Shown: positions 33,428-45,500 of the stretch, piece after piece | How positions within the stretch are numbered: the first letter of the stretch is position 1 | Layout of the letters: each line of letters starts with the position of its first letter | NCBI RefSeq assembly: GCF_963855985.1 | Contig: NC_087093.1 | Coordinates: 15,639,001 to 15,703,000 of the forward strand | DNA length: 64,000 bases | DNA from: Ostrinia nubilalis | Taxonomy: Eukaryota; Arthropoda; Insecta; Lepidoptera; Crambidae | Direction: 5' to 3' | The notes under the pieces: generated by a model | Databases searched by the model: none | Told to the model about the DNA's origin: nothing | The model's input: only the letters and a program-made list of their open reading frames with translations | Program-made: the position numbers and the translations under genes

Positions 33428-36400
33428 TTAGTTTTCGGCATTTCCTTCGGCCTCTGCCTCCAAACGCAATCTCTCTTTCTCTTTCATATTAAGCTCAATC
33501 AGGTTGTCTAGTTCTGGACTCAAAAGTACTGACAGACCCGCTGTAGTCGGCACCTTAAATTAATAGACATAAGGTTCAATATCCGGCAATTTACATTTAA
33601 ACAAATATTTTTATTAAATGAACTATTATTATGGCAACACTGCACTAACCTCGCTAAATATAGGTTTCGCCGCCTCCCACCTTTCGATGTGATTCTCAAT
33701 AATCTTGACACACGTTCCCGCTTTGGGTATGATTCTTGCTAAAGTGCTGTGAAAAAGATATGTTATTGAAGCAATTTACTTCAATTATGAACATTTTGGA
33801 TTTAATGAAAGCTATCGAGTTTGCGCTTACCAGTTGGCGCCACTGTAAGGTTCTGTCATTCGCTAAAGGCTAATGCTGGATTGCGCCGAAGCGGTAAGAA
33901 AACTTATAGCGTTCACTAATGTGGCACCACTATAGTAAGGTATTGTCACTCGCCAGTAGCGCCAAATGTTGAGAGCAAATACCAGACCCCTCATTGGTCA
34001 GTTAGTTAGTCAGCCTTTTTCCTGTGAAACGAATTTAGGCACGCGTGCGGATCTGCCCCCCTAGACAAGTTGCACTTTTTGATCGAATCGAAAATCAAGT
34101 CCGTCAAAACTCCATACAAAAAAGGCCTTTCGACCACTTTTTGACTGGTTTGCTATTATAATGTGCACTTTTTCTAAAGCCCGGTCTGTGAGCACGTAGA
34201 ATTTTGTACAATGACCCCAAGCCACCCATCCTTATCGCTCGCGCGTAATTATGTTGCTATCGCGACTGTGCGACGGGCGCCCGTAGTGAGTGTGCGAGCG
34301 CGACAGCAATATAATTACGCGCGAGCGATAAGGATGGGTGGCTTGGGGTCATTGGACAATATTCTACGTGCTCGCAGACCAGACTATAGACCCACTGGTC
34401 CAAATCCGCATCACAGGAAAAATGCACTTACTCAAAAAGCGGGATGCACGTGGTCTGCAGAAACTGTATCTCGAGGTCGGGGATGAAGCACTTCTCTCGG
34501 TCCATGATGATGGGCGGCAGGTCGCCGCGGCTCTTCTCCACGTCTCCTTGGCGGAAAAATTCCGTCAGCACTGCTGCCTGGGACGTGTTGAAATCCATTT
34601 GTTGTATTTGTATAATTTATATTTAGCGGAAGCAGAATATACCTATGATGTCGTACCGAAATGTGTCGTTTGTAACTAAAGCTTCAACCACACCAACCGC
34701 CGGCGCCGGTCGCGCGACTTGTCATTGACCTTTGATCGCGCCGGCGATGGCGATCTGCATCAGGCGTTTGATGTGGTTGAAGCTTAAGGGACTAATATGC
34801 GAACATCAGACCCCTCCCTCCAACCCATCTGGCCAGCGTTGGAAGTGTAGGCTAAATAAATAATGATCATGAATTTAACACTACTATGCAGAAGGTTTTC
34901 ATTAAAAAAACCGTATTAAGTGCGCAGTAGCTTCATGCATCCATTAAGCATGCATCATGCATTAAGGTTCAGCCAAACCAACACGATCGCACGCGATCAG
35001 CCCGCGTGCAGCGATGGCGATCAGACTTAAATGCATTGATTGAACCTTTATTGAAATTAACGTCCTGAATACGAATAAAATTAATGAGCTATCGCATTTA
35101 TGTCCAATAATAGTGCTACTCATTTACTCACGGCAGTCTTCTTGACGCTGGTCCAGTCTTTGAGCTGGTCGCTGAGATCCGCCGCGTTCATAAGCAGCGA
35201 CTGCAGAGCAGTGGCGTGCACCCGGTTGCCTTTCTGGTAATCCATCGATATAGCCTTGAAGTCATTGAGATTTCTGCAAGTCGTTTGCAATATCATTTAT
35301 GCTACGTCATTTAAAGAACTACAGGCATAGCTAATAAATAAATAGATTCCTGCTGCAGTAGAACGCTAACGATGCCAAAAAGATCATTTGTGACAATTGT
35401 GACGTAGCGTAGTACGTATAGATGACCCACGCTGAACTGTCCCACCAAACTCAATGACAGGGTGGCGCTACCATCGTTCAACTATATGGTTTCCAACATG
35501 ACAAAAATCGGAACTAGCGATCCGGTATTGACGGTGGCGCCCCACTGTCAATGTCATGCATAGGACAGTTCAGTATTTTGGAACTATAGAGTTATCATGC
35601 ATGGTGTACATAATATCTCAAGCTTGCTTAGGTACGACGTAATAAAACCGCTTCACTGTCGCAGAAACTGTAGAGACGTCATGTCCAGTGCTTAAATGAG
35701 TAGGTATAAAATTCCAACCATTTCTAACAAAAAGAATACATTTATAAGAAAAAAGTTCGGTACTCTAATAAAATGAAAGAGCTTTGTTACATACAAACAA
35801 CACGACTAAATGCCTATCTCAAATTCTCCAATAAAGGTTACATCTTTTGAAGAAATGGACGAAGACTTCCTAAAAATAGTCATAGTATTCTGAAAAACAA
35901 ACTTGAAGTAATTAGCCAAGTCCGAAGCCAGGATGTAGTCCCTTAGCAGCATGATGGCCCTATCGTAGTCCCGTCGCGGCAAAGTCTCCAGGATATCGCA
36001 TCCCTCCGTGTTGAGGATGCACATGGCCTGCGCGAGGTGGTGGCGCTCCATCACGCTGCCTTCACTGGAGTACAGGGCCGCCAGGGTCGTTTCTGTTTAC
36101 GGGAATATTTGAAGCTAAACTGGGACGTTAAAAGCGCTTTATAAAATCTTCATTTCAGCCATAATGACGCTCGACAAAGGCCTTCCCCAAGGATTTCCAC
36201 GACTGAACCTGCGCTCCCAGCATCCAGGTACTTCCCGCGAGGGAGATAATTTGATGTGAAAAGACAGCTCATGGATTAGGAAAAATATATAAAAAAAACT
36301 GAAAAGTTAATAATGGGGTTACCTAGTTAAAGATTACTTACACAATATTATTGCTTTATCTACTGTGTTTAACTATGTTGCTTACGTCCATGTATATGAA

Positions 36401-39400
36401 AACTGTTGGTTGTCCCACGGTGATCCAAATCGTGTACCAGGCCCGCTATCACATACATCAACGCCTGCAAATCACTAGAATAAAAAAATATTTTACATTT
36501 ATATTTTGTTCGCATCCTTCTATCATAAGCGTTTGACTCCATTTATAAGTAGTATTTCATACTAATTCAAAATAACAGTACTAATAAATATTATAATAAT
36601 CAGGCTCGAGGAACCACTTGGGAGCATTTTCGTGTGAGAATATGATAATATTAAATATTGTACGTGTTTAATTATAATTTCAGGGTCTCCCTCAAGGGTG
36701 AATTTTTAGTCCACTTCTCTTTCGTTACCACAATTATTAAGTAAAATAATTATTCTTACCTGAAATACCCTTGCGAGACGAGTTTGTAGTTGACGATCGC
36801 GGCATAAGCCCACTGGCCGACATTGAACGCGTGCAGCCAGCTGTGGTACGGCACGTCGCGGTAGCCCTTCTTCACGTATAGGATGAACCGGGCTAGCTTT
36901 GGGGTCTTTATGTTAAACCTATGATAATGTGAAAATACATTTCATTGTAGATACATACTTAGTTTAAAAAAAAAAACAAATTTAATCATAGAATGATCCC
37001 AAACGACATTTCAAAGCCCAATATGTTTCTAAATCTATAATTCAATGTGTAATTTGCAGGCAATCATCATAATAATAATAATCATCATCATCATCCGATC
37101 ATTTAGTCTTAACTGCTCCTGCAGTGAACAATGGAGGTTCGGGTTTCTACTTGACCTGACAAATGAAAGTCCACGCTGTTCAGACGAGTCTGAGATATCT
37201 GATCTGATCTGTCTTACGGCATTAAATCCGGAACTACAAGACTAACGCCCGTATTCACAAACATTACTATAAGCTATCACAGTGCGCGTGGACGCACAGG
37301 GTGGGTGATACACGAACCAATCAAAGAGCTCTATTCAACGCTGTGCGTTCGATTTGCTGCTTCACTTAAGCAAGCATCGTTTGTGAATACGGGCGTAAGA
37401 TTGCGACCACAACACAATCTGAATGGTCACCCATACCTTAACGAACCGCGGCAAGGGATGCTTAGCGTAACAACTTTGATCGCTACCAGGGCTAATCTAC
37501 AAACACCTCTACTGCTTCTACAACTGGCTTACTCAAAAAAGTTAGATCCAGGCAGAGACAATACAATAGATCAAAGCAGATTGGAGAATCAAGTATCGTT
37601 TGTGATTATGGGCGTTACAATCGCAGGAAATATACTTTCACAAATTAATATGATCGTCACATTACTTTTTGTCCAATCCCAAATCGGAGAACATCTTGAG
37701 CGCATAGCAGGGCAGTTCCCGCAGCGGCAGCGCGCGCGGGTTGAAGTGCAGGCTGGATAGATGCGGGTGGTTATGGAAACCCGAGCACTCCAGCATCCGA
37801 GCCACTTCCGCATCACCCACCTATTTACGAGTTAATGAAAATCAACATTCACCATTGATGAGTCCCTGATAGCCTAATAAGAACCTCTCTATCAGAAAAC
37901 CTGCAACTTGGTCCCAGAGATCAATCTGACAGTCACCAGTACCAGTACCTTTAGTTGTTGATGATAATGTAGGTAAGGTTAGGTATATCAAAATCTAAAT
38001 CGACGAAACTGCCCCCTAGTATAATTTTTAACAGCTTCTTCCCACGGCGTCGGTACCGTTGATTTTGATAAATTTTAGCATTATGTTCGCGCGCGAGTTG
38101 AAGGTAGACTTTTTAGTTTTAGGGACATTTAATTATGGCGCCCAGCATTCAACTCACGCGCAGAGAATTGACCTACATAGACCATTATTTACTAACGTAG
38201 CCGTAACTCCCATACCTTCATATGATACATGACCAGCTCATTAGCCAGCGTGTTCCGAATATGCGCCTCCTGTATCTTCTGGTAGACCACCGAGTGTATG
38301 ATGCAGACCCCACAGTAGATGCTGAAGGCCAGAGCCATCTCTTCATCCATGGCATCGAAGTAGGGGTCCCCAATCTTGTTGATCAGCTGACCCACCCCAA
38401 TGATCCCGGTCTGTTCTCGGATGGGGAAGCACAAGATTGTCCTGAGAAAAGACAATTAAAATCAGTAACACTTTTTGTCACATAACTTCCGACATTTCAA
38501 TCACCTGATGGACTCGTTTTACAAACCGAAAATTTTGGGAGAAGGGCTTGAATCTAACGGATTGCGAACGAATAGGACCTAACAGTCTATGGTGGTGGTA
38601 TGGTCTTCTGTCGTTTTAACCTTGAACTTGAAGACAACATAGTAGCAACTGGACTGGGTATATTCTAAAGTTCTATCTGCTTATGTGTTGCACTGATTTT
38701 CACCCGGAAAGCCATCTGGAAAAAAATTGGGAAGGTAAGTAGGTACTTACTTGCAGTCTATACCGGGACCCCCATCTATGTCGGCGTCGAAAGAACCATG
38801 ATCCTTCGCAGACTTTGCGTTGACTAGCTGACCAGTTTGTATCACGTAACCAGCGATTCCTTTGTTTAGTGGAAATCTGCGTTCTTTCTCGTCCTCGGAG
38901 TGATTCTACAGTTACACAAAACATCTTTAGGCTGGTTTTAGTGTCACGCGGATCGTCCGGTGCGGACCCGCTCCGCACGGTCAATCTGTATGAACTTCTA
39001 GGGAGCGTTTTAGAGTAATGCGGTCCGGAGGAACCGCTCCGCTCCCTAGCAGTTCATACAGATCGACTGTGCGGAGCGATCCGCACTGACAGTCCGCGTG
39101 ACACTAAAACCAGCCTTAGACTAGCATACTTAGTTACATTTACCTACGTTTGATAATTTAATTCTATAACAGTATGGGACTGTAGGTTTTATTGGTTTTA
39201 TTCTACTGAGAGAAACCAGAAAAAGACGCGCCATAGGCGTCTGATATGAACGGATTTAACTTCTGGCGCTTCTGATGGGTCAAACCTATTGGAAATCGGA
39301 TCTTTTTGGGATTTGTCAGATATTTTTTTCATTAATTGTTACATTTAGTTCGGGTGAGGATAAGTATCAATTTACGAGTGGCGACGACGGGCCAGAAGAC

Positions 39401-42056
39401 GTAGCGTGGGCAGGCCTCCCACTACGTCTTCTGGCCCGTCCGAGCCTGGATGCGGCCAGCGCAGGACCGGTCGTTATGGAAATCCTTGGGGGAGGTCTTT
39501 GTCCAGCTGTGGTCGTCATTTGGGTGAAACGAACGAACGAGGATATCAATTGGGATCCATTCATGGCTGCTTTCTGCCTGACCTTCCAGTGGGCGCTGGA
39601 GTCGATAAGTTCCATTCGCTCCACGTCGACCAGCATCACTGAACAGTACTCGGCCTTGGTCAGCTGCTTCGCCTGGTCCATGGCGATCTGCAGCAGCGTA
39701 TCCAGCGATGCCACCTGCAATGCGCCTTGCGGCTTTAGGAATAGTGACGCAAATTGCGCTGTTCTTAGTTGGTATCAGGTCTATAATAACTAACCCAACT
39801 CTTCCTATTTACCTTACACTGTGATATGCTCCAGGGCATGGATGATAAATAATATTACCGCCATAATGAAAATGGGTACCACAAAAATCAAACTGAAGTC
39901 ATACTTAATTCACATAATCCATAATGTCCAATATTATTTTGAAGATCCTAATGTAACATACGGAATGTAATGACAACACTTACTTGAGTGAAGAGTCGTT
40001 TAGCTACGCGCAGGAGTTGTTGGCATTTCTGTTTTAGAGTGCATTCGTATTCGAAACGAATAGTCTTCTTCAAGGTAGGCCAAGTAAACCTGAAACATAG
40101 GTCTTATCATCATCATCATAATTTCAGCAATAGGAAGTCAACTTGCTGCTGTACATAGTCCTCCCTCAATGATTTCCATAATGACTAGTTCATTGCGGCC
40201 GCATCTAGCGCCTTCCTGCTAACTTTATGAGGTCGTCGGTCCATCTTGAGAGTGGGCGTCTTATACTGCGTTTTCCGGTACGTGGTCTCCACTCCAGAAC
40301 CAGGCCGACAGTTATGTTTACTGTATGCCCTGCCTATTGCCACTTCAGCTTGCTAATCCGTCGGGCTATGTCAGCGACTTTAGTTCGTTTTTGGATCTCC
40401 TCTATCGAAACTATTCCATATCTACTAAGTTATTCAAGAATTAGTAAGTAGTACTGGTTCCTGCTGCTTCTGAACAAAAGTAATGCTGCATCTTATACTA
40501 AGGTAACTCAAAAATGAAAGTAAACTTACAGAAAACATTCATGGATGAGTATAGCGACGTGGTCCTCTTGCACTTTGGGAGCCAAAATGCATACGATCAC
40601 CGAGAATGGCCGGTCCGAGATGGGGTACATCACCATACGCCTCTTCTGCGTATCTTTCGGGACGTACTGCCATCAGAACAAAATATATTAGGAATAAGTA
40701 TACCTCTCATTTCCGATTTAAGGCTAGCGTCCACATGTCGGTATCGTAGGTACGCATCGAAAGTATCGCACGCAACGGATCGTAGTATTATTTATATAAT
40801 AACTCATATAAGTGCGTCCACCTGTCCGCATCGTACGCATCGCATATCCGATACGATGTGTTTTGTACGATGCGTCCGTTGCGTACGATACCGACAAGTG
40901 GACGCTTAGCTTTAAACGCATCAAAAGTAGCAGAAGCATAAAGGTTCCTTTAGTAAGGCGGGTACTTACCTGATGGTTGTGAAAGAAATGAAATAAAATA
41001 AACTCACAGGAGCGAGTATAGCTTGGAAGTCAGGTGGAAAATTACTCAACAATTCAGTTTGTTCCTGGAGAGATTTCAGCACATCCCCTAATTTCAGCGA
41101 CATCTACAAACAAACACGAGAGTGGGTCAAATGGCAAATGATTTCTAAGGCCGCGTACAGAAAGAAAGCTGGAAACTTATAAGCGCTTACCAGCGCTGAC
41201 AAGCGCTGGTAAGCGCTTATAAGTTTCCAGCTTTCTTTCTGTATACGGCTATAGGTCGGTAATTTGAAATTAAGGTGATTTAAAACATGAGTTTAAAATA
41301 TGATGACTGAGGTGTCTGGATGCGGGCGGCGCAGAGCCTGTAGTTGTGGAAATCCTTGGGGGAGGCCTTTGTCCAGCTGTCGACATTTGGCTGAAACGAA
41401 CGAAAACTGAATAAGCAACCAGATAAAAATGCCTTACACATATTTTATGTTTTCGTTGCAATGCAGCCGATCCAACTGCATCAATAGACGCCTCCATGCG
41501 CTCCGCGTTCACCACCACTAGCAGTACCAGGTCAGCTTCACATTCATCAGCAAGCTAGAAGAAAACCATGAATCATCATTATTATCATCATTTCAGCCAC
41601 AGGACATCCACAGCTGAACATATTAATAAGCCTCCTCCAATGATATTTCCATTAATTATGATATTGCGTGGTTGGTAGCGGCCTGCATCAAGCGCATTCT
41701 GGCTACCTTTAAGAGGTCGTCGGTCCACCTTGTGGGTGGACATATATAGAGCCAACGAGAAGGTAGGTACTTAGCTTAGGTAGGTGGTACTGTGTGGGTA
41801 GATAGAGTCATTTCGAGAGCGCGTACTGGACAGTTATTTCAGTACCTTCAGCCTTTTGCACATCAGACTATAATAATATTGGTCAAAAATCGGCTCAAAC
41901 CATACCTAGTGAAAGTAGAAGCATACTTACATAAGTATTTATTTTGATTTGCAACTGAGCACAGGCTTCATCGTTGAGACTCATCACCAAATCTAAGATT
42001 TTGCCTGGATCACTGTTCTGGATACTTTTTCGCCTTCCCTTCCGTTGAGTTGACAT
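33428..42056 (-). CDS. PDE2A: cGMP-stimulated 3',5'-cyclic nucleotide phosphodiesterase, PDE2A type (16 coding exons)
   Basis: Hydrolyses cAMP and cGMP; in this family cGMP binding to a GAF domain activates the catalytic domain. Exons, high to low: 42056-41931, 41554-41438, 41103-41008, 40666-40530, 40089-39984, 39714-39583, 38905-38751, 38441-38216, 37820-37666, 36918-36760, 36474-36386, 36092-35903, 35273-35132, 34577-34432, 33746-33650, 33553-33428. Phases close to 732 residues. Residues about 43-195 fit a weak GAF-A; about 195-365 are GAF-B with GIAGYV, LCFPI and NK...F..MDE. The catalytic domain (about 417-691) shows YHSWLHAF (His442/446), HDLDHRG (His484, Asp485) and AADLSD (Asp595). 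[11 protein letters not shown] and MERHHLAQA favour PDE2A over PDE5/6/11. The N terminus is shorter than vertebrate PDE2A and no membrane segment is seen. The exon 6 donor (GTCAGG) and exon 14 acceptor are the least certain sites. Confidence 0.9.
34177..34388. mobile_element. Palindromic MITE (AGCACGTAGAAT family), complete copy
   Basis: The arms AAAGCCCGGTCTGTGAGCAC...AATTATGTTGCTATCGCGAC and their complement form a near-perfect 0.2-kb palindrome. It lies in PDE2A intron 14, ending 43 bases from the exon 14 donor. Halves occur at 11635-11765 and 25620-25745. Confidence 0.8.
34678..34787. mobile_element. Small palindromic MITE in PDE2A intron 13
   Basis: TAAAGCTTCAACCACACCAA at the left pairs with TGTGGTTGAAGCTTAA at the right; the inside is GC-rich with CGCCGGCG. 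A related degenerate unit follows at about 34968-35049. Confidence 0.65.
35418..35589 (+). mobile_element. 170-bp MITE, copy 3
   Basis: Same sequence as 31319-31490 with a few changes (GGGTGGCGCTACCATCGTTC; GCATAGGACAGTTC). In PDE2A intron 12. Confidence 0.7.
36150..36245 (-). mobile_element. RTE-clade LINE 3' relic
   Basis: TTTCAGCCATAATGACGCTC, CCTTCCCCAAGGATTTCCAC and CAGCATCCAGGTACTTCC are the diverged complement of the RTE ORF2 tail. In PDE2A intron 11. Confidence 0.55.
37245..37615. mobile_element. Composite MITE (ACGCCCGTATTCACAAAC termini)
   Basis: ACGCCCGTATTCACAAAC at 37245 is complementary to GTTTGTGAATACGGGCGT ending at 37396 and to GTTTGTGATTATGGGCGT ending at 37615. It is either a MITE joined to a longer relative or an element with a duplicated end. 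The same arrangement occurs at 55130-57326, there broken by a hAT element. Confidence 0.65.
38940..39116. mobile_element. MITE close to the PDE2A exon 7 acceptor
   Basis: AGGCTGGTTTTAGTGTCACG and CGTGACACTAAAACCAGCCT are perfect complements at the ends of a 177-bp GC-rich palindrome. Its edge is about 35 bases from the exon 7 acceptor (38906), where branch points normally lie. Confidence 0.8.
39381..39530 (+). mobile_element. RTE-clade LINE 3' relic with internal duplication
   Basis: GGCGACGACGGGCCAGAAGA and later GAGCCTGGATGCGGCCAGCG, ATCCTTGGGGGAGGTCTTTG and GTCGTCATTTGGGTGAAACG match the RTE C-terminal region. ACTACGTCTTCTGGCCCGTC is an inverted copy of the beginning. It abuts PDE2A exon 6. 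Confidence 0.65.
40108..40310 (-). mobile_element. RTE-clade LINE 3' relic
   Basis: (ATC)n then TTTCAGCAATAGGAAGTCAA and GGTCGTCGGTCCATCTTGAG: the diverged complement of the RTE tail. In PDE2A intron 4. Confidence 0.6.
40721..40914. mobile_element. MITE in PDE2A intron 3
   Basis: GCTAGCGTCCACATGTCGGT at the left pairs with CCGACAAGTGGACGCTTAGC at the right, bounded by TTTAA-like sequence. Inside are repeated CGCATCG/CGATGCG motifs. About 0.19 kb. Confidence 0.7.
41149..41252. mobile_element. Short perfect palindrome MITE
   Basis: CCGCGTACAGAAAGAAAGCT, then GGAAACTTATAAGCGCTTAC, pairs with its complement through to AGCTTTCTTTCTGTATACGG; the loop is only a few bases. Length about 104 bp. In PDE2A intron 2, 45 bp upstream of the exon 3 acceptor. 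Confidence 0.8.
41315..41400 (+). mobile_element. RTE-clade LINE 3' relic
   Basis: TCTGGATGCGGGCGGCGCAG, AATCCTTGGGGGAGGCCTTT and CATTTGGCTGAAACGAACGA: the last part of ORF2 and its 3'UTR, adjoining PDE2A exon 2. Confidence 0.65.
41572..41760 (-). mobile_element. RTE-clade LINE 3' relic
   Basis: A short (ATC)n stretch, then TTTCAGCCACAGGACATCCA and GGTCGTCGGTCCACCTTGTG. In PDE2A intron 1, starting 18 bases from the exon 2 acceptor. Confidence 0.6.
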
Positions 42057-42576
42057 ATTTAGCTAGTTTAGTTTGATCAAATTAAACTGTTTACTAATAT
42101 TTTGTATATTGTACAATGTTGAAGTGTAAATTGATGAAAACGTTTTAATTTTACCGCCATTAAATTAAATTTCATAAACTGTCAAGTCAGTTTCAATGCT
42201 GGCTGTTCATTGGCTGGGAAACGGAAACTGACTGTCAAGTTGGTTTCAGTGGACGCAGATCATTTCTCTTTAATAACACGATCACTGCTGAATAAGGAAA
42301 GCTCAACTAATATTTTATACTCACTATTACCACTATTACAGTGTATTTTTAGTTAAACTACTTACAATAGTTACAATGCATATTGAATTTTTTCTCGGAA
42401 CGAAACGCTCGACTTTTTTTAATGAAAGACGATTGGCGCAAAATTGTGTGCCAAAGCCGTAATAAAACATCATTAGAAAAAAAATATGAAAAAAAGTCAA
42501 AACAGCTGATGAATGCTTGAGGCATCAAAATTGCAATTTGTGAAATTTTAAATCGTGATTTAGGTATATAATTACA
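42057..42576. promoter_or_regulatory. Shared upstream region of PDE2A and UBXN1
   Basis: The divergent start codons (PDE2A at 42056, UBXN1 at 42577) are 520 bp apart, and I see no transposon in between. A compact bidirectional promoter is inferred from position only. The short motif CTGACTGTCAAGT at about 42229 and AACTGTCAAGTCAGTTTC at about 42177 are near-repeats. No convincing TATA box was placed. Confidence 0.5.
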
Positions 42577-45500
42577 ATGGCTGAAATACAAACTCTAATA
42601 GAAATGGGATTCTCCAAAGAGCGAGCGTAAGTACTAAATCCAAAAATTCCGATAGTCCAGTTTTTATGTGGAGGTTATAAAAGTGATTATGATAAATTAT
42701 TATTTTTTGGTTTTAGAGAGAAAGCACTAGCTGTAACGAATTACAAAGGGGTTGAGCCGGCTATGGAATGGTTATTGGCACACGCTGATGACCCAGCCAT
42801 GGACACTACTGGCGGGCAAATGCTAGGATCCAGTTCGTCATCGAATGTAGCGGAAACCGCCGAAACGCCCCCCGTGCCGGCCGAATCGACTGCCGAAAGT
42901 TCGTCACAAGCTGAAGCCAAGTCATTCAAATGCGATGAATGTGGTAAATTGCTTAAGAATCAGGACGAAATGGAATTTCATGCGGCCAAGACGAATCATA
43001 GCAGCTTCTCGGAGTCCACGGAAGAGAAAAAGCCTTTGACTGAAGAGGAGAAAAAAGCTCAGCTGGCGTTGCTAGAGGAGCGAATGAAACAGAAGCGGAA
43101 GGAAAGGGAAGATAGGGAAAAGGTACACAACTCATTCAGTTAAAAACATCCATATTGCTTTCTTATTTCACTCCTAATTCAAAATCTCATTCATGTAATT
43201 CTAGGCTGAGGCATTGGAAAGGGAACGCCTCCGTATCAAGTCTGGTAAAGATTTACAAGATGCCCGTTTAAGGCTACAGGAGCAGGAGATGACTAAATTG
43301 GTAGAGCAGCGCAGAAGAGAGAAAATTGAGGATCAGAAAGCAAGGGAAAGAGTACGGGCACAAATTGAGGCTGATAAACAAGCGAGAAAGTTGGTATTAT
43401 TTAAATATTTTAGCTTTATGGTGCTTTAAGATTAGTCTAAAAACTATCTGCCTATTCAAAAACCAAATTCATTTTATTGAACCAAGTTATCAGTACAAGC
43501 ATTTGCACAAAGAAAACCACCATTAGTTCCATGGACACTCATGTCTGCCTACAGTATGGCCTACAGCGCCAAAATCATATAGGCACAAAAATATGACAGC
43601 AACCAGTTCAGTGTGTATAGAGGCCAGTGTTAAGTGACAGAGCTATTGAAAGAAAGAAAGAAAAATAGTTTATTTGGTTCAAACAAACGTTTAACACAAT
43701 AGGGATGATGACTGGGTAATGAAATCGAAATTCTATTTAGTCCGTCAGACAGAATAAATGAATTTCGGACACATATTTTTCAATATTTTTTAATAATCGA
43801 ATAATTACAATATTATATTGAGTTGAAATGTCGCGTGACGTCACGCCCTTGTCTTTAGAGTTCACTGCTTAGTCCCGTTGAGTCTATAAATTTCCAGATT
43901 CTTTGGAGCGTGATATCTGCTATCTCATCCAGTGGCGGATTTACCAATAGGCCAAGTAGGCCAGTGCCTAGGGCGGCAGATTTAGAGGGGCGGCAAATTT
44001 AGCAATTTTTTTTTACAGGAAAAAAAATTATAATTACATATACGTATACACAATCCATATATAAATAAACGATTAATAAACGCACTGTAACATATACTTA
44101 GGTACTTATGTGATCATGAATTTTAAAATATTCCAATAGCGTTTTAATAAAAATAAAAATAAAACTCGTAACACAGGATCTTCGGAGCCTAGCACGAACA
44201 CCATCTCTCCACAACTTCGTGTATATTGTTTTACAGGGTGGCCCAGAAGAAAATTCACTTTTTAAAATTCAAGGAAACGAAAACTGTACATTTTTGTAGA
44301 ACTTTAGCTATTGCAATTTAAAGGAAATTTAGTGCAATTTATTTTAAAATTTACTATCTTTTATAAATTTTATCGTAACTACATGTGATTCCCTTAACGT
44401 TTACAACATTCGGTCAACATACATCAAAATTTTGGAAAACTTTCGTAAGCGCTCCTGCACACGACGCCGCTACCGCGCCGCCGCCGCGCCGTCGCCGCGC
44501 CGCTACACTGTTCATACCCACCGAGTAAAACCGCCGCCGCGCCGCCACCGCGCCATCAAAGCATAATTTCGCGCGCGGCGCGCCGTCGGCGCGGCAGCGG
44601 TGTTCACGCGGCGCGTATAAACAGTGCAAAGGCGCGGCGGTGTCGTGTGCAGGAGCCCTTAGAGTTACCTCAAAATGGATTCAGGATGGATGAATGCTGC
44701 AGAGTTTTTGGATTATTAGAGTATACTCTGCTCATAAGGTAACCCTACAAAAAGAAGTCTGATGGAATGAGATTAGCGCTTCTTAGAGGCAGTGAGAATT
44801 CACCACTGCTTAATTGGTTTGTTGCATTGAAAGGATGATTAATTTTTGAGAGCGCTATACTGGTAGGCTGAAAAGCTTTTTGATTTCAAAGCTGCAAGAT
44901 TCGCAAGGTTATGACCGGAGCACTTGGTTTCACTTGGGGCTACGGGTCACACTTCAACTGAGAGCATTTAGATGGTAAGAGACATGTTCCCACAAAAAAA
45001 TAATGTCTGGCAGGGGTGACATCTTCTGGCCACCAGGAAGCCTTGATCTCACTCCAGAAAATTATTTTTTTATGGTGTTACATTAAGAATAGAGTTACTT
45101 TTATAATCCAACAACCATGCAGCAACTGAAGCTGAGCATTCGGCAAAAAATTGAAAAAAGTATTCGAGGTAATTCTGACGAACGCATTCCAAGATTTTGA
45201 TGTATGTTGATCGAATGTTGTAAGCGTCAAGGAAATCTCCTGGGCGATGTTATTTAATAAAGGTAAATCTATACTAATATTATAAAGCTGAAGAGTTTGT
45301 TTGTTTGTTTGGTTGAACGCGCTAATCTCAGGAACTACTGGACCGATTTGAAAAATTATTTTTGTGTTGGATAGCCCGTTAGTTCCTGAAGGCTTTAGGC
45401 TATTTATCATCACGCTAAGACCAATAGGAGCGGAGCACCAATCAAGAATATTTCAAATCAATGAATTTTTACCTTTTGAGAGCTGATGCTGCGTAAACGG

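Noticed and set aside
37305..37760. 151-aa plus-strand frame
   Set aside because: It lies in the composite MITE and runs antisense through PDE2A exon 9. No family match.
39367..39720. 117-aa minus-strand frame as a separate protein
   Set aside because: Its first 44 residues are PDE2A exon 6; the remainder is intron and RTE relic read through the GTCAGG donor.
44414..44629. 71-aa Arg/Ala-rich frame
   Set aside because: It lies wholly in a GC-rich MITE with inverted ends; low-complexity translation.
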